Shown: piece after piece, positions 38,910 to 49,911 of the stretch
Layout of the letters: each line of letters opens with the position of its first letter
How positions within the stretch are numbered: the first letter of the stretch is position 1
Position numbers and translations under genes: made by a program
Assembly (NCBI RefSeq): GCF_901764975.1
Contig: NZ_CABFKH010000004.1
Coordinates: 119,246 to 183,245, forward strand
Source of the DNA: Actinobacillus indolicus
GTDB lineage: Bacteria > Pseudomonadota > Gammaproteobacteria > Enterobacterales > Pasteurellaceae
DNA: 64,000 nt
Reading direction: 5' to 3'
Notes under the pieces: generated by a model
What the model saw: the letters and a program-made list of their open reading frames with translations, nothing else
What the model was told of the DNA's origin: nothing
Database searches by the model: none

Positions 38910-39533
38910 TTAAACACTTAATAATTGTGAAATTAATCCTTGATGGCGTTCTGCTTGAGCTGACTGTTTTAAACGCTCTGCGGTTAAAATGCTTTTTAAT
39001 TCAGATAATGCAACTTGGAAATCATCATTCACAATCACATAATCAAATTCATTGTAGTGGCTCATTTCAGAAACGGCTTCACTCATGCGTTTTGCGATGG
39101 TTTCCGCTGAATCTTGCCCACGACCGATCAAACGCTTTTCCAACTCCGCTTTAGACGGCGGCAGAATAAAAATGGTCTTAACATTCGACACTTTTTCACG
39201 AATTTGTCTTGCCCCTTGCCAGTCAATATCGAGGAATACATCAATTCCTTGTTCAAGGCTACGTTCAATCATTGGCAATGATGTGCCGTAATAGTTACCA
39301 AAAACTTCCGCCCATTCTAAGAAGTGTCCCTGTTCAATCAGACGTTTAAATTCTTCGTGTTGCGTGAAGTAATAATGTACACCGTCTTCTTCTGCTGGGC
39401 GTGGATTGCGTGTAGTGTGGGAAATGGAAAGTTGTACTTGTGAACGGGGAAGGTCAGCAAGCAACGCATTGATTAATGATGATTTCCCTGCACCGCTTGG
39501 GGCTGAGATAATATATAAATTTCCTAAGCTCAT
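38910..39533 (-). CDS. gmk: Guanylate kinase
   Basis: Phosphorylates GMP to GDP. 207 residues, normal length. Walker [17 protein letters not shown] (about 10-25), the GMP-binding [32 protein letters not shown] and FILPPS are all present. No rpoZ follows downstream, unlike E. coli; the next gene is the efflux lipoprotein. An uptake sequence lies just after the stop. Confidence 0.96.
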   Translation of the reverse strand: MSLGNLYIISAPSGAGKSSLINALLADLPRSQVQLSISHTTRNPRPAEEDGVHYYFTQHEEFKRLIEQGHFLEWAEVFGNYYGTSLPMIERSLEQGIDVFLDIDWQGARQIREKVSNVKTIFILPPSKAELEKRLIGRGQDSAETIAKRMSEAVSEMSHYNEFDYVIVNDDFQVALSELKSILTAERLKQSAQAERHQGLISQLLSV

Positions 39534-39593
39534 AGTTTATATTGTTTATACCATAATCTTTTATGAATGTAGCACCTGAATAAAATGGGTATG

Positions 39594-39674
39594 GTAGGGA
39601 CGCCACGCTTGGCGTCCATTCCCTGCCTTTACGTAAAACCTATATTTAATGGACGCCAAGCATGGCGTCCCTAC
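39594..39674. repeat. Inverted pair of GTAGGGAC palindromes
   Basis: Two hairpin units in opposite orientation: GGACGCCA/TGGCGTCC with centre CGCT (39594-39617) and the same stem with centre AGCA (39651-39674). The outer ends are GTAGGG and CCCTAC. The arrangement resembles BIME-type paired REP elements. It fills most of the 250-base gap between gpt and gmk. Confidence 0.85.
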
Positions 39675-39785
39675 TAAGTCAAAGGCTTACACATTTACGA
39701 CAGAACATTGCTACATTTGATTATTCATCAATGTAAATAATAGAGTAAAAAATTAAGGACGCAAAAGCGTCCCTAACACTGAATT

Positions 39786-40265
39786 TTATTTTTTCGCGAG
39801 TGGCGGAACAAAGGTAATACCTAAATCCCAAGGTTGTTCAATCCACGTTTCTTGTGGAATATCAACCACATAATCATCCACCAAGCTTGCGCCCATTGGT
39901 TTAGCAAACACAGTGACAAATTTTGCATTTGGATACATTTCACGAATAGCACGAGCAGTATTCCCAGTATCAACTAAATCATCTACCACGATAAAGCCTT
40001 CGCCACCATTTGCCACTTGTGCTGCATGTAATACATTTAATTCACCTTGGCTATCATGATCATAGCTTGCGATACACACTGTTTCGACGTGGCGAATACT
40101 TAATTCACGAGCCAATACTGCAGCAGGGAATAAACCACCGCGACTAACGGCAATAATTCCTTTCCATTGTGATGCAGGTAAAAGACGTTCAGCTAATTTG
40201 CGTGCGTGCATATGGAACATATCCCACGTTACGACATATTTTTCGTTTGTGTATTTCTCACTCAT
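39786..40265 (-). CDS. gpt: Xanthine-guanine phosphoribosyltransferase
   Basis: Salvages guanine, xanthine and hypoxanthine using PRPP. 159 residues from [30 protein letters not shown], close to E. coli Gpt (152). PRPP motif [15 protein letters not shown] and the [25 protein letters not shown] stretch are diagnostic. The frame is open further upstream to 40349, but the family start is at 40265, just after AGGTGA. Confidence 0.95.
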   Translation of the reverse strand: MSEKYTNEKYVVTWDMFHMHARKLAERLLPASQWKGIIAVSRGGLFPAAVLARELSIRHVETVCIASYDHDSQGELNVLHAAQVANGGEGFIVVDDLVDTGNTARAIREMYPNAKFVTVFAKPMGASLVDDYVVDIPQETWIEQPWDLGITFVPPLAKK

Positions 40266-40443
40266 AAGTTCACCTAAAAAAGCGGTGGCGATGCCACCGA
40301 ATAAAAAAATTGCGAAATGATAACCTGAAAACCACTTTCGTGCTATCATTTCAAAGCAAATTTTACAATAAACGCATTTATCCGAATGAATTTTGCAAAA
40401 TTTTACATGAAACTGACCGCTTGATCGAATAAAGGAGGTAAAT

Positions 40444-41898
40444 ATGTCAGAAATTCAAACACTTAAACCAAACTTATTATGGAAATGGTTTGACCAAATT
40501 TGTGCTATTCCCCATCCCTCTTATCACGAAGAAGAAATTGCTCAATTTATTGTGAAATGGGCAAAAGAAAAACAATTTTTTGTAGAACGTGATGCTGTCG
40601 GCAATGTACTTATCCGTAAGCCTGCAACAAAAGGCATGGAAGATCGTAAAACCGTCGCTCTACAAGCGCATTTAGATATGGTGCCACAAGCCAATGAAGG
40701 CTCTCAACATGACTTTACGAAAGATCCGATTCAACCTTATATTGATGGCGAATGGGTCAAAGCTAAAGGGACAACATTAGGGGCTGACAATGGTATTGGC
40801 TTGGCATCTTGCTTGGCTGTGTTAGATTCTGATGATTTAGCTCACCCTGAAATCGAAGCACTATTAACCATGACAGAAGAAGCAGGTATGGAAGGGGTTT
40901 TAGGCTTACAACCAAATTGGATGAAAGCAGAAATTCTGATTAATACGGATACCGAAGAAAATGGTGAAATTTATATCGGCTGTGCGGGTGGCGAAGATGC
41001 AGGCATTGAATTACCGATTGTCTATGAAAACAACCAGTTTGATACTGCTTTACAGATTAGCTTAAAAGGCTTAAATGGAGGTCACTCAGGCTGTGATATT
41101 CATACAACAAGAGCCAATGCAATTAAATTAATGGCAAGAACATTGGCTGAATTAAAAGCCAAGTTTAGCTTCCAAATTGCCACAATTCGTGGGGGCTCGG
41201 TTCGTAATGCGATCCCACGTGAATCCGTGGTAATTCTTGCTCTTGATGCAAAAAACAGAGCAGATCTGACCGCTTGTTTAGCTCAATTTGAGAAAGATTT
41301 ACAACGTGAACTCTCTTTAGCTGAGCCAAAACTGCACTTTATTGTTGAAGATGTAGAACAACCTGCTCACATTTTCTCACCAGAAACAACGGCAAAAGTC
41401 ATTCAATTCTTAAACGTGTTGCCAAACGGTGTTATCCGCAATAGTGATGTGGTGGAAAATGTTGTGGAAACTTCATTAAGTATCGGTATTTTAGCGACTG
41501 AAAATGATGTGGTTCGTGCAAAAATTTTAGTACGTTCACTTATTGAAAATGGAAAAGCAGATGTACGCTCTCGCTTAAGATCGCTTTGCGAACTTGTAGG
41601 CGCAACAGTTTCCTTCTCTACTGGCTATCCAGGTTGGGAACCCGATCCAAAATCAGTGATTACACCACTAACCAAAGCTATTTACGATGAAGTGCTAGGC
41701 TATGAATCACAAATTAAGGTGATTCACGCAGGGTTAGAGTGTGGATTGATTAAGAAAGTCTATCCAACTATTGATGTAGTTTCTATTGGACCAACTATTC
41801 TTAATGCTCACTCACCAGATGAAAAAGTGCATATTCCTGCAGTACAAATTTATTGGGAATTGCTCACGAAGATTTTAGAACGAGCACCTAAAAAATAA
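40444..41898 (+). CDS. pepD: PepD, aminoacyl-histidine dipeptidase (carnosinase)
   Basis: 484-residue zinc peptidase of family M20C; cleaves Xaa-His and other dipeptides. Metal motifs: [12 protein letters not shown] (about 76-87), [14 protein letters not shown], and MTEEAGMEG (catalytic Glu). GGHSGCDIH lies at the start of the lid domain. A full-strength SD, AAAGGAGGT, precedes the ATG. The upstream gap carries the uptake sequence GACCGCTTGA, and another lies inside the gene at about 41269. Confidence 0.95.
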   Translation: MSEIQTLKPNLLWKWFDQICAIPHPSYHEEEIAQFIVKWAKEKQFFVERDAVGNVLIRKPATKGMEDRKTVALQAHLDMVPQANEGSQHDFTKDPIQPYIDGEWVKAKGTTLGADNGIGLASCLAVLDSDDLAHPEIEALLTMTEEAGMEGVLGLQPNWMKAEILINTDTEENGEIYIGCAGGEDAGIELPIVYENNQFDTALQISLKGLNGGHSGCDIHTTRANAIKLMARTLAELKAKFSFQIATIRGGSVRNAIPRESVVILALDAKNRADLTACLAQFEKDLQRELSLAEPKLHFIVEDVEQPAHIFSPETTAKVIQFLNVLPNGVIRNSDVVENVVETSLSIGILATENDVVRAKILVRSLIENGKADVRSRLRSLCELVGATVSFSTGYPGWEPDPKSVITPLTKAIYDEVLGYESQIKVIHAGLECGLIKKVYPTIDVVSIGPTILNAHSPDEKVHIPAVQIYWELLTKILERAPKK

Positions 41899-41901
41899 AG
41901 C

Positions 41902-41928
41902 AAAATGGTGGGATTTTCCCACCATTTT
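41902..41928. terminator. Terminator between pepD and the small lipoprotein gene
   Basis: Stem AAAATGGTGGG / CCCACCATTTT with a 5-base loop and a T-tail, between convergent genes. Confidence 0.88.
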
Positions 41929-41930
41929 TC

Positions 41931-42236
41931 TTAATAATAAAATCCACCTAATCCGACACCTAAACCACGATAATGTCCTCTCCCCCATCCATGATGATAA
42001 CCAATTGTTGGATGCACACGTGGATAAGCTCGATATACTTTAACTTTAGGCTCTCTATCGCTTTGATTTAGTTCCCAATCATCAGATTGATTTGATGATG
42101 TTACCGTATTTCCTGTTGCAACACGCTGTTGATACTCTTGTACTGCTTTCATATCCATCGGCACAGAACTTTGCTGAACTGGCGTTGAACAAGCCGTAAT
42201 AGCCAAAGGAATCATACATAACATTAGTTTTTTCAT
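41931..42236 (-). CDS. Small hypothetical lipoprotein
   Basis: 101 residues with lipobox ITAC (Cys16). After a polar middle part it ends in a His/Gly/Tyr/Arg-rich tail, YHHGWGRGHYRGLGVGLGGFYY. The tail might bind metal or heme, but nothing shows this. I do not recognise the family. The gene is convergent with pepD and close to rplT, with a separate leader. Confidence 0.7.
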   Translation of the reverse strand: MKKLMLCMIPLAITACSTPVQQSSVPMDMKAVQEYQQRVATGNTVTSSNQSDDWELNQSDREPKVKVYRAYPRVHPTIGYHHGWGRGHYRGLGVGLGGFYY

Positions 42237-42325
42237 AAAATGCTCTCCCTAATTAAAAGCGTAATTTGGACAACGAAAAAGAGAAAGAATTCACTAAACT
42301 TTAGCCATAAAATTTGTAATAAAAA

Positions 42326-42346
42326 AGGACGCCCGAAAGCGTCCTC
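42326..42346 (-). terminator. Terminator of rpmI-rplT
   Basis: Stem AGGACGC / GCGTCCT; on the minus strand it is followed by TTTTTTATT. Confidence 0.8.
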
Positions 42347-42365
42347 ATTTATCTATTCTTTAAAA

Positions 42366-42737
<372 letters not shown>

Positions 42738-42809
42738 TTAAGCGTAAATTAACGCTTTGACATTATTAAACTAAAAATTAACTAATCGTACGTTGTACTT
42801 AATTTACGC

Positions 42810-43007
42810 TTATGCGTATGGTAAGCACGCTACTACTAAAACTTGGTCTGCTTTCGCTACCATCGATTTGTGACGTAAGTGACGTTTACGTTTAGTTGTT
42901 TTCTTAGTCAAAATGTGACGTAAGTGAGATTGTTTACGTTTGAAACCGCCAGAAGCTGTTTTTTTGAAACGCTTCGCAGCACCACGTACTGTTTTAATTT
43001 TAGGCAT
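42810..43007 (-). CDS. rpmI: Ribosomal protein L35
   Basis: 65 residues, [45 protein letters not shown], identical in layout to E. coli L35. First gene of the rpmI-rplT pair; it has its own promoter and a long structured leader, being separated from infC by a terminator. Confidence 0.98.
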
Positions 43008-43238
43008 TGTTAAAATAACTCCGCATTGTTTTGTTAATACACTGATAATCAGGCGAAAAATAAAGTGTTTAACTTCATTTCTACTTGGGATGCTCTGTTT
43101 ATCTCTTAAATCGCTTGCGCGATAAGCTTAATTTTAAGCTAAAGCAATTTCAGGCTGCTGAGTATGCCTGTTGATTGCTTTGTTTTTTCATAAATGAAAA
43201 AAACTTCGCTATTTTACTGTATTCATTTTTTTTTTCAA
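43008..43238 (-). promoter_or_regulatory. Promoter and structured leader of rpmI-rplT (candidate L20 autoregulatory leader)
   Basis: On the minus strand: TTGAAA (43238-43233), 16-base spacer, TAAAAT (43216-43211), so the transcript should start near 43204 with a leader of almost 200 bases. The leader has a stem AAAGCAAT / ATTGCTTT closing an inner CAGG/CCTG hairpin (about 43141-43180) and further A/T-rich and GCGCAAGCG-type hairpins. A long folded leader in front of rpmI fits L20 autoregulation as known in E. coli. The binding itself is inferred. Confidence 0.55.
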
Positions 43239-43342
43239 CATAATACTGCGAGTTCTTATCTTATCGGGAAATAAATTTATGGAAAAGTATCAAGGTAGTA
43301 AGTATATTGAGTAAAATAAGCAGAAAGTATTAAAGTAAAAAA

Positions 43343-43370
43343 ACAAAAGCAACCAATAGGTTGCTTTTGT
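43343..43370 (-). terminator. Terminator of infC
   Basis: Stem ACAAAAGCAACC / GGTTGCTTTTGT with a 4-base loop, then TTTTTTTAC on the minus strand. It separates infC from rpmI-rplT. Confidence 0.88.
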
Positions 43371-43380
43371 TTATGTTCTA

Positions 43381-43920
43381 CTATTTTTTCTTCGGTGCAA
43401 TAACCATCACCACTTGGCGACCTTCCAACTTACCTGGTGCAGATTCCACCATAGCAATTTCTGCAGTATCTTGTTTCACACGCTCTAATACGTCTAAACC
43501 GATTTCTTGGTGAGCCATTTCACGACCACGATAGCGTACAGTAATTTTGACTTTATCACCATCTTCTAAGAAACGTACGATACTACGTAGTTTAACTTGG
43601 TAGTCACCTTCGTCTGTACCAGGACGGAATTTAATTTCCTTCACTTGTACAACTTTTTGCTTTTTCTTCTGCTCTTTTGCAGCTTTCTCTTTTTCATAGA
43701 TGAACTTACCGTAGTTCATAATACGGCAAACCGGCGGTTCAGCATTTGGGCTAATTTCAACTAAGTCTAACTCAGCTTCTTCAGCTTTTGCTAATGCTTC
43801 TTGAATTGATACGATACCAAGTTGTTCACCATCTTGATCGGTTAAGCGAACTTCTTTCACGCGAATTTCTTCGTTAAGACGATGCGCGCGATTTGTCTGA
43901 ACACGTTTTACAGGTTTAAT
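43381..43920 (-). CDS. infC: Translation initiation factor IF-3 with AUU start
   Basis: Binds 30S subunits and checks the start codon. The start is the rare ATT at 43920: from there the frame reads [19 protein letters not shown] and runs on into [16 protein letters not shown], giving 179 residues against 180 in E. coli. No ATG or suitable GTG would give the full N-terminus (an internal GTG at 43860 would lose 20 conserved residues). AGAGGAA lies 7 to 8 bases upstream. An AUU start is the known basis of IF-3 autoregulation. thrS is not upstream; the divergent neighbour is tsaD. Confidence 0.95.
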   Translation of the reverse strand: MKPVKRVQTNRAHRLNEEIRVKEVRLTDQDGEQLGIVSIQEALAKAEEAELDLVEISPNAEPPVCRIMNYGKFIYEKEKAAKEQKKKQKVVQVKEIKFRPGTDEGDYQVKLRSIVRFLEDGDKVKITVRYRGREMAHQEIGLDVLERVKQDTAEIAMVESAPGKLEGRQVVMVIAPKKK

Positions 43921-44134
43921 AGTACTATTCCTCTAGTAAGTTTAAGCTACGATCATACCGCTTGCAGAAGATATGATTTCTTTTTATAGGCTCTAAAGAG
44001 AGCAAAACGGGCGAAATTTTACAGAAATTCGTCTGATTATGCAATAGCCAAAATCATTTCATTACATTCTCAGCAAAATCGTAGATATTCCATTATAATA
44101 AGCACTATCTTGATTACTTAAATTAATAACAATA

Positions 44135-45172
44135 ATGAAAATTCTCGGTATTGAAACTTCTTGCGATGAAACGGGTGTGGCGATTTATGATGAAGCCAAG
44201 GGATTAGTCGCAAACCAACTTTACAGCCAAATTGAAATGCACGCTGACTACGGTGGCGTTGTGCCAGAGCTGGCTTCTCGTGATCATATCCGTAAAACAT
44301 TGCCACTTATTCAAGAAGCATTAAAAGAAGCGAATCTTACCGCCTCTGACATTGATGGTGTTGCTTATACGGCAGGTCCTGGACTTGTTGGGGCGTTGCT
44401 GGTTGGCTCAACCATTGCACGATCTTTAGCTTATGCGTGGAATGTCCCTGCTTTAGGCATTCACCATATGGAAGGACATTTGCTCGCCCCCATGTTAGAA
44501 GAAAACGCTCCTGAATTTCCTTTTGTCGCCTTACTGGTTTCGGGGGGACACACCCAGCTAGTCGATGTAAAAAATGTGGGCGAATATGAGTTGTTAGGCG
44601 AATCTATTGATGATGCTGCTGGAGAAGCCTTTGATAAAACGGCGAAATTGCTTGGTTTAGATTACCCTGGAGGGGCTGCGTTAGCTAAACTCGCTGAAAG
44701 TGGTACGCCAAATCGTTTTATCTTTCCACGTCCAATGACAGACCGCCCAGGCTTAGATTTCAGCTTTTCTGGCTTGAAAACCTTTGCGGCAAATACGATT
44801 AATGCGAATTTGAACGAGAAAGGCGAATTAGATCAACAAACCCGTTGTGATATTGCCTATGCGTTCCAACAAGCGGTGATTGAAACGCTGATTATCAAAT
44901 GCCGTAGGGCGTTGCAACAAACAGGCTATAAACGTTTAGTGATCGCAGGAGGTGTAAGTGCCAATAAACAACTTCGTCATGATTTAGCTGAATTAATGAA
45001 GCAGATCGGCGGTGAAGTCTTTTATCCTCGTCCACAATTTTGTACCGATAACGGTGCAATGATTGCCTATGCAGGTTTCTTACGTTTAAAAAATGGCGAA
45101 CAGACGGATTTATCCGTGAGTGTCAAACCACGTTGGCCGATGGTGGAACTGACTGCAGTTCCTTCTAAATAA
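44135..45172 (+). CDS. tsaD: TsaD, tRNA threonylcarbamoyladenosine transferase
   Basis: 345 residues, [19 protein letters not shown] at the start. The metal-binding HMEGH motif (about 111-115), VSGGHTQL, and GVSANKQLR are all present. TsaD works with TsaB and TsaE to add t6A at position 37 of tRNAs reading ANN codons. It is divergent from infC; in E. coli it neighbours rpsU, which is not seen here. Confidence 0.97.
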   Translation: MKILGIETSCDETGVAIYDEAKGLVANQLYSQIEMHADYGGVVPELASRDHIRKTLPLIQEALKEANLTASDIDGVAYTAGPGLVGALLVGSTIARSLAYAWNVPALGIHHMEGHLLAPMLEENAPEFPFVALLVSGGHTQLVDVKNVGEYELLGESIDDAAGEAFDKTAKLLGLDYPGGAALAKLAESGTPNRFIFPRPMTDRPGLDFSFSGLKTFAANTINANLNEKGELDQQTRCDIAYAFQQAVIETLIIKCRRALQQTGYKRLVIAGGVSANKQLRHDLAELMKQIGGEVFYPRPQFCTDNGAMIAYAGFLRLKNGEQTDLSVSVKPRWPMVELTAVPSK

Positions 45173-45176
45173 ACGA

Positions 45177-45199
45177 AGGGCGGGTATATTACCCGCCCT
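45177..45199. terminator. Bidirectional terminator between tsaD and ndh
   Basis: Perfect 10-bp stem AGGGCGGGTA / TACCCGCCCT with a 3-base loop between convergent genes. Confidence 0.85.
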
Positions 45200-45207
45200 A
45201 AAACTGA

Positions 45208-46494
45208 TTAATGCAATTTCATTGTTGGTCTTAAGAAACGATTAATTCTGCCTACCAACATAATCAACCCAGTTTTGACACAGCCGTGTAGAGCCACTTG
45301 GTGCATACGATAAAGTGAAAGGTATGCCATACGAGCGATCTTTCCTTCAATAAACATTGAGCCTTTGGTTAAATTCCCCATTAAGCTACCAATAGTACCA
45401 AAACGAGAGAATGAAACTAATGAGCCTTTATCATTAAAGATAAACGGCTTAAGTGGTTTATTTTCTAATTGTGCCACGATATTCTTACCACAAACAGTCG
45501 CCATTTGATGTGCTGCTTGCGCTCTTGGTGGAACAGCTTTTCCATCGGCTTGTAATAAAAATGCACAGTCACCAATCACATAGACATTCTCATCAGTTAA
45601 TGTTTGTAAGGTATCTTTAATTGCAATTTGGTTAATACGATTGGTTTCAAAGCCAAATGTTTTAGTCATTTCAGGAGCTTTAACACCAGCTGCCCAAACC
45701 ATTAAATCAGCATTAATTTTTTCACCATCTTTAGTGACTAAACCTTCTGCTGTCGCTTCAACTACAGCGGTATTCGTACGAACATCCACGCCTAAATCGC
45801 GTAATTCTTTAATTGCAGAAGCCGATATTCGCTCAGATAATGCAGGCAATAAACGGTTTCCAGCTTCAATTAAGGTAACCTTTAAGCTTGTATTATTCAA
45901 TTTACCAAAACCATAAGAATTAAGGTGTTTTACCGCATTATAAAGCTCAGCTGAAAGCTCAATCCCTGTTGCACCACCACCAACCACGGCAATATGAACC
46001 TCTTTTTCATTGTTATTTGAGAATTTTAAGAATAATTCCATCATACGTTTATGGAATACTTTTGCCTGTTCTGAACTGTCTAAGAAAATACAATGTTCTG
46101 CAACACCTGGTGTATTAAAATCATTTGAGCGACTTCCGATTGCAAGAACCAACTTATCATAAATAATGGCTCTTTCAGCGACTAATAACTCCCCTTCTTC
46201 ATCATAAATGGGAGCTAAGACAATCGTTTTTTCATCTGCTTTAACCTGAGTTAACGTCCCTTGGCGAAACTCAAACCCATGATTTTTCGCATGAGCACGA
46301 TAACTTAAAGCGTCTGTGCCATCATCTAAAGAGCCTGTTGCTACTTCATGCAATAGTGGTTTCCATAAATGGCTAATATTTTTATCCACTAAAATAATAT
46401 TCGCTTTTTTCTTTTTTCCTAGCTTATTGCCAAGATAAGTTGCAAGCTCCAATCCACCTGCTCCACCACCAACGATAACGATCGTTTCCATCAT
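45208..46494 (-). CDS. ndh: Type II NADH:quinone dehydrogenase
   Basis: Single-subunit, non-proton-pumping flavoenzyme. 428 residues with two Rossmann motifs: FAD site [18 protein letters not shown] at the N-terminus and NADH site [18 protein letters not shown] (about 165-183). The quinone-side signature is [11 protein letters not shown]. The C-terminus is amphipathic (membrane attachment). GGAG suggests the second of two adjacent ATGs (46491). A -10-like TATACT lies on the minus strand at 46590-46585. Confidence 0.93.
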   Translation of the reverse strand: MMETIVIVGGGAGGLELATYLGNKLGKKKKANIILVDKNISHLWKPLLHEVATGSLDDGTDALSYRAHAKNHGFEFRQGTLTQVKADEKTIVLAPIYDEEGELLVAERAIIYDKLVLAIGSRSNDFNTPGVAEHCIFLDSSEQAKVFHKRMMELFLKFSNNNEKEVHIAVVGGGATGIELSAELYNAVKHLNSYGFGKLNNTSLKVTLIEAGNRLLPALSERISASAIKELRDLGVDVRTNTAVVEATAEGLVTKDGEKINADLMVWAAGVKAPEMTKTFGFETNRINQIAIKDTLQTLTDENVYVIGDCAFLLQADGKAVPPRAQAAHQMATVCGKNIVAQLENKPLKPFIFNDKGSLVSFSRFGTIGSLMGNLTKGSMFIEGKIARMAYLSLYRMHQVALHGCVKTGLIMLVGRINRFLRPTMKLH

Positions 46495-46835
46495 TTGCTC
46501 CGAAATTAATAAATATTAAAAAAAACTAGAAAACATTCTAAACCTTCGTTCTGGAATGATCTAGCTGGATTTACAAATTATTTCAGTATAAGAAATAAAT
46601 AGACATTTGATCAGTTTTGCACAGGCAAATGATGTCAAGTCAAAAAAGATGAAAAAATCTTATTTTTTTTACATTCAACCTCTAGTCAAAATATAACATA
46701 TTGATTTAAAAGAAAAAGTTATTTTATGAGCAATCGTAAAGAGGGAATAAAAACCCTATGAATTATCAAGGGTTTGACGTGTTTTAAAAAAGTAATCCAC
46801 AAAGTTATCCACAGGCTGTGTGGATAGAAAAAGCC
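46495..46835. other. 341-base gap with ndh promoter region and DnaA-box cluster
   Basis: No gene is seen in this gap. The part near ndh is its promoter region. The part near 46793-46827 has three DnaA-box-like 9-mers: TAATCCACA (46793-46801), a perfect TTATCCACA (46805-46813), and TGTGGATAG on the other strand (46819-46827). The last two form a hairpin of about 8 bp. The region between is very AT-rich (about 46640-46730). Confidence 0.5.
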
Positions 46836-47585
46836 TTATTTTTTCACTGATTTTATGAACAGTAATGGGGGACGATGTTGGAGATCTTTAAATTCATTGT
46901 GCCATTCAACTTGATCGGCAAGCATAGGCTCTTCCACTTGTTCAATGCTGAAATTGCCTTGAATAAGGGTATTTAAAATCGTGGCGGTAGTGCGGTGGTA
47001 AGTTTTAAAGGATTGCTGAAACCAATTACGATCACGCTCACCTTCATCACGGTAATAATTTAAGCGATATGCGACTTGTTGTTTATTGATTTTTTCCCAA
47101 CGCTCACCTTCTTTAAAGCAGGTCACAATCGGGTGTTCTTGCGAGAAAATCAGTTGTCCTTGTGGTTTCAATTTGGCAGAAATCTGCGTTAATAAGGCGG
47201 ATAAATCTTTTATGTAATGAAAAGCAAAAGAGCTGGTAACTATGTCAAAATCGCTTTCTGCTATGCTAGATAAAGCTTCCATTGGCAAGCAATAAAAGCG
47301 GTAAGCGGTCGGATCTACGCCATTTTTTGCAAAATCTTTTTCGGCTTGTTCAAGCATTGATTGAGATAAATCTAAGCCTACAACCTGTTTCGCCCCTAGA
47401 GCCATATAATGCAACAAATGCCCACCAGCTCCACAGCCTAAATCCAACACTTTTTTTCCGTTTAGATCAGGCAAAAGCGAAAACATCGTGGGCTTTTCCA
47501 CCACTTCATTTAGGCTTATCGGGTTTTCACGCAGTTTAAGATAGCGTTCAAAGAAAATCGGGTTGTCGTAGATGCTGGTTTTCAT
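46836..47585 (-). CDS. Class I SAM-dependent methyltransferase
   Basis: 249 residues from MKTSIYDNPIFFERYLKLRENPISLNEVVEKPT. SAM-binding motif I VLDLGCGAGGHLLHYMALGA (about 52-71), then VGLDLSQSMLEQAEKD and DIVTSSFAFHYIKDL, of the Methyltransf_11 type. The family is widespread and substrates vary; none can be assigned. The stop of lpxM is 21 bases away and holds the uptake sequence ACCGCTTGT upstream. The gene follows the rnf-lpxM run on the same strand and may be its last member. Confidence 0.82.
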   Translation of the reverse strand: MKTSIYDNPIFFERYLKLRENPISLNEVVEKPTMFSLLPDLNGKKVLDLGCGAGGHLLHYMALGAKQVVGLDLSQSMLEQAEKDFAKNGVDPTAYRFYCLPMEALSSIAESDFDIVTSSFAFHYIKDLSALLTQISAKLKPQGQLIFSQEHPIVTCFKEGERWEKINKQQVAYRLNYYRDEGERDRNWFQQSFKTYHRTTATILNTLIQGNFSIEQVEEPMLADQVEWHNEFKDLQHRPPLLFIKSVKK

Positions 47586-47606
47586 TTGCAAAAAATCTCT
47601 CAAATC

Positions 47607-48557
47607 CTACCGCTTGTAAATATCTTCACCATCACGGCGAGTTTTCAAGATACGCAAGATCCAGACATATTGCTCCGGATTTTTTGGCACAAAGTACTCA
47701 ATCACTTCGTTCATTTGACGTGCTGATTGTTGCTCGTCCCCTGCAAATTCAAGGGGTGGCAGAATTTCAATTTGATAAACGCCTTTTTCTGCGTTGTAAA
47801 TCGGGAACATTGGGATCACCACCGCATTTGCCACACGAGCCATTTTTGCTAACCCAGGTAATGTCGCTTTTTCAGTCGCAAAAAAGGGCGCATATACACT
47901 TAATTCAGCACCATAATCTTCATCAGGTAAAAAATACCCTAATTCACCTTTACGGACATCTGCTAAAAACGGTTTAATCCCATTTTGACGAGTATGCATT
48001 TTACCGCCAAAACGTTCGCGAGTACGGTTCCAAAGCCAATCGACAAGAGGATTATGATGTGGATTATACATTGAAGTCATTGGCATACCATGCGTATGCA
48101 TCATGATCCCTGACGCATCAATCGACCAAGTATGTGGCACAAGCAAAATAACATTTTTACCATTTGCTCTTGCATCTCGAACAATATCTAAGCCCGAAAA
48201 CTCGCTACGTTTTTGAAGATGCTCCACAGAACGTAATGCAATTTCTCCAATGCCTAACATCGTTTGAGCCACAGTAATAAACATTTTTTCAATCACATCT
48301 GACCGCTTTTCTTCCGACCAATCAGGGAAACAGTAGCGTAAATTAGTATCCGCTCGATGATATTGCTTTTTCCCTTTCAGTTTTTTGGCAACGATTTTTC
48401 CTACCCAAGTCGCCAACTTATCACGCCAACGAAATGGCACATAAGCCAAAATCACTAATCCCAAAATGCCTAGCCAAATTCCCCAATATTTTGGGTGTAA
48501 AAAGGCTTTTTGGAACTGATGTTGATAACCTACTCGATATGTTTCACGCTCTGACAT
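47607..48557 (-). CDS. lpxM: LpxM (MsbB) lipid A acyltransferase
   Basis: 316 residues with one N-terminal membrane anchor (about 24-42) and the acyltransferase motif HTWSID (about 142-147), the HX4D active site. ...KMFITVAQTMLGIGE... and DEDYGAELSVYAPFFATEKATLPGL are typical of LpxM, which adds the last secondary acyl chain to lipid A. LpxL is also similar, but the DEDYGAE...VFVPFF-like stretch favours LpxM. It begins 9 bases after rnfE and is probably cotranscribed. Confidence 0.86.
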   Translation of the reverse strand: MSERETYRVGYQHQFQKAFLHPKYWGIWLGILGLVILAYVPFRWRDKLATWVGKIVAKKLKGKKQYHRADTNLRYCFPDWSEEKRSDVIEKMFITVAQTMLGIGEIALRSVEHLQKRSEFSGLDIVRDARANGKNVILLVPHTWSIDASGIMMHTHGMPMTSMYNPHHNPLVDWLWNRTRERFGGKMHTRQNGIKPFLADVRKGELGYFLPDEDYGAELSVYAPFFATEKATLPGLAKMARVANAVVIPMFPIYNAEKGVYQIEILPPLEFAGDEQQSARQMNEVIEYFVPKNPEQYVWILRILKTRRDGEDIYKR

Positions 48558-48566
48558 TCTTTTGCC

Positions 48567-49256
48567 CTATTTTTTACGGTCAATGATATTTTTCACCGAC
48601 AAAATCAATCCCAAGCCAATAAACGCCCCTGGCGGTAAAACAGCTAATAGCAAGCCTGAATCTAAATGCAACAGATCCATTCTTAACGATTTTGCCCAAC
48701 TGCCTAGCAATAAATCCAAACCGTCAAACAGCGTACCGTTACCGATAATTTCTCGTATTGCTCCAAGCACTACAAGGCTTAACGTCATCCCCAGCCCCAT
48801 TGCAAAACCGTCAAAAGCCGAATGAGCCACACTATTTTTTGAGGCAAAAGCTTCCGCTCGACCAATGACGATACAGTTTGTCACAATCAACGGCACAAAA
48901 ATACCCAAGGATTGATACACAGGAAAGGCAAAAGCATTCATTAACAACTGAATAGCCGTTACCGCTGTGGCAATAATCATCACATAAATCGGAATACGAA
49001 TATCATGCGGAATCACCTTACGAAACAGGGAAATGATCGTATTTGTAATGGTCAAAACCAATAAGGTCGCTAATCCTAACCCTAAGGCATTTGTGACATT
49101 ATTCGACACAGCTAACAACGGACACAATCCAAGTAGCTGGACTAAAGTCGAGTTATTTGTCCACACGCCTTGTGTAAATAAATTTTTCCAAACAGACGGC
49201 TCAACCGCTTTTGGTGTTTCATCTATTTGAGTAATCGGGATTTGGGTTTCTTGCAT
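48567..49256 (-). CDS. rnfE: RnfE/RsxE membrane subunit of the Rnf complex
   Basis: 229 residues with about six membrane segments. [39 protein letters not shown] at the N-terminus and [21 protein letters not shown] in the middle are diagnostic. With RnfA it forms the core of the Rnf ion-translocating NADH:ferredoxin oxidoreductase. 22 bases after rnfG. Confidence 0.95.
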   Translation of the reverse strand: MQETQIPITQIDETPKAVEPSVWKNLFTQGVWTNNSTLVQLLGLCPLLAVSNNVTNALGLGLATLLVLTITNTIISLFRKVIPHDIRIPIYVMIIATAVTAIQLLMNAFAFPVYQSLGIFVPLIVTNCIVIGRAEAFASKNSVAHSAFDGFAMGLGMTLSLVVLGAIREIIGNGTLFDGLDLLLGSWAKSLRMDLLHLDSGLLLAVLPPGAFIGLGLILSVKNIIDRKK

Positions 49257-49278
49257 ATTTTATCTCTGAATTTGTTCA

Positions 49279-49911
49279 TTATTTACAACTCACAAAACCT
49301 TCCACCATCTCTGGCTTTTGCTTTAACTGAGTAATCACCCATTTTGCACTTTGGCGAACATTATTCACCACCGCTCTAGGCGTAATGGTCGCACCGGTAA
49401 ATTGATCGAAGGTACCGCCGTCTTTTTTTACCGCCCATTCGCCTTCATTCTCTAAGCTAAATTTGCGGTTGGTAAAGCTGTAAATCCAATCATCAATTCG
49501 AGTTTCGATCTTATCGCCCAGCCCAGGGGTTTCTTTATGGGCAAGGGTTCGCACACCTAGTACAGTGCCGTCAGGCTGAATACCCATCAACAGCACGATA
49601 TTGCCCGAATAGCCGTCTGGGGCGGTGGCTTGAATAGCGTAAGCGGTTAGATCCGAGCCTTTTTTTGCCATATAGATTTTATTTAAAAACGGGGCTTCAG
49701 GAAGTTTAACCACTTTGCAGGTTGCCAATAAATCATTATCAAAATGCACTTGTGGCACAACTTCTACCAATAATTGCCGTTGCTGTTCTGCCGTAACCGC
49801 ATCAATTCGACTTTTAGTCAGCAGATAAACACCCGTTGAAACCGCCGTACAGAGTAACGCTATTGCCCCTAAAATCAGGGCGTAACGTGTGGTAATCACT
49901 GATGTTTTCAT
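49279..49911 (-). CDS. rnfG: RnfG/RsxG flavoprotein subunit
   Basis: 210 residues; one N-terminal membrane segment, then a periplasmic FMN domain. The covalent-flavin threonine is in [11 protein letters not shown] (about 175-177). [21 protein letters not shown] and [12 protein letters not shown] are also typical. It overlaps rnfD by 4 bases (ATGA). Confidence 0.95.
   Translation of the reverse strand: MKTSVITTRYALILGAIALLCTAVSTGVYLLTKSRIDAVTAEQQRQLLVEVVPQVHFDNDLLATCKVVKLPEAPFLNKIYMAKKGSDLTAYAIQATAPDGYSGNIVLLMGIQPDGTVLGVRTLAHKETPGLGDKIETRIDDWIYSFTNRKFSLENEGEWAVKKDGGTFDQFTGATITPRAVVNNVRQSAKWVITQLKQKPEMVEGFVSCK

Noticed and set aside
43861..43920. GTG at 43860 as the infC start
   Set aside because: It would lose 20 residues that match IF-3 and it lacks a Shine-Dalgarno sequence.
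46793..46827. Chromosomal origin of replication
   Set aside because: Only three boxes, no dnaA, gidA, mnmG or rpmH nearby, and no run of 13-mers; kept as a DnaA-box cluster only.
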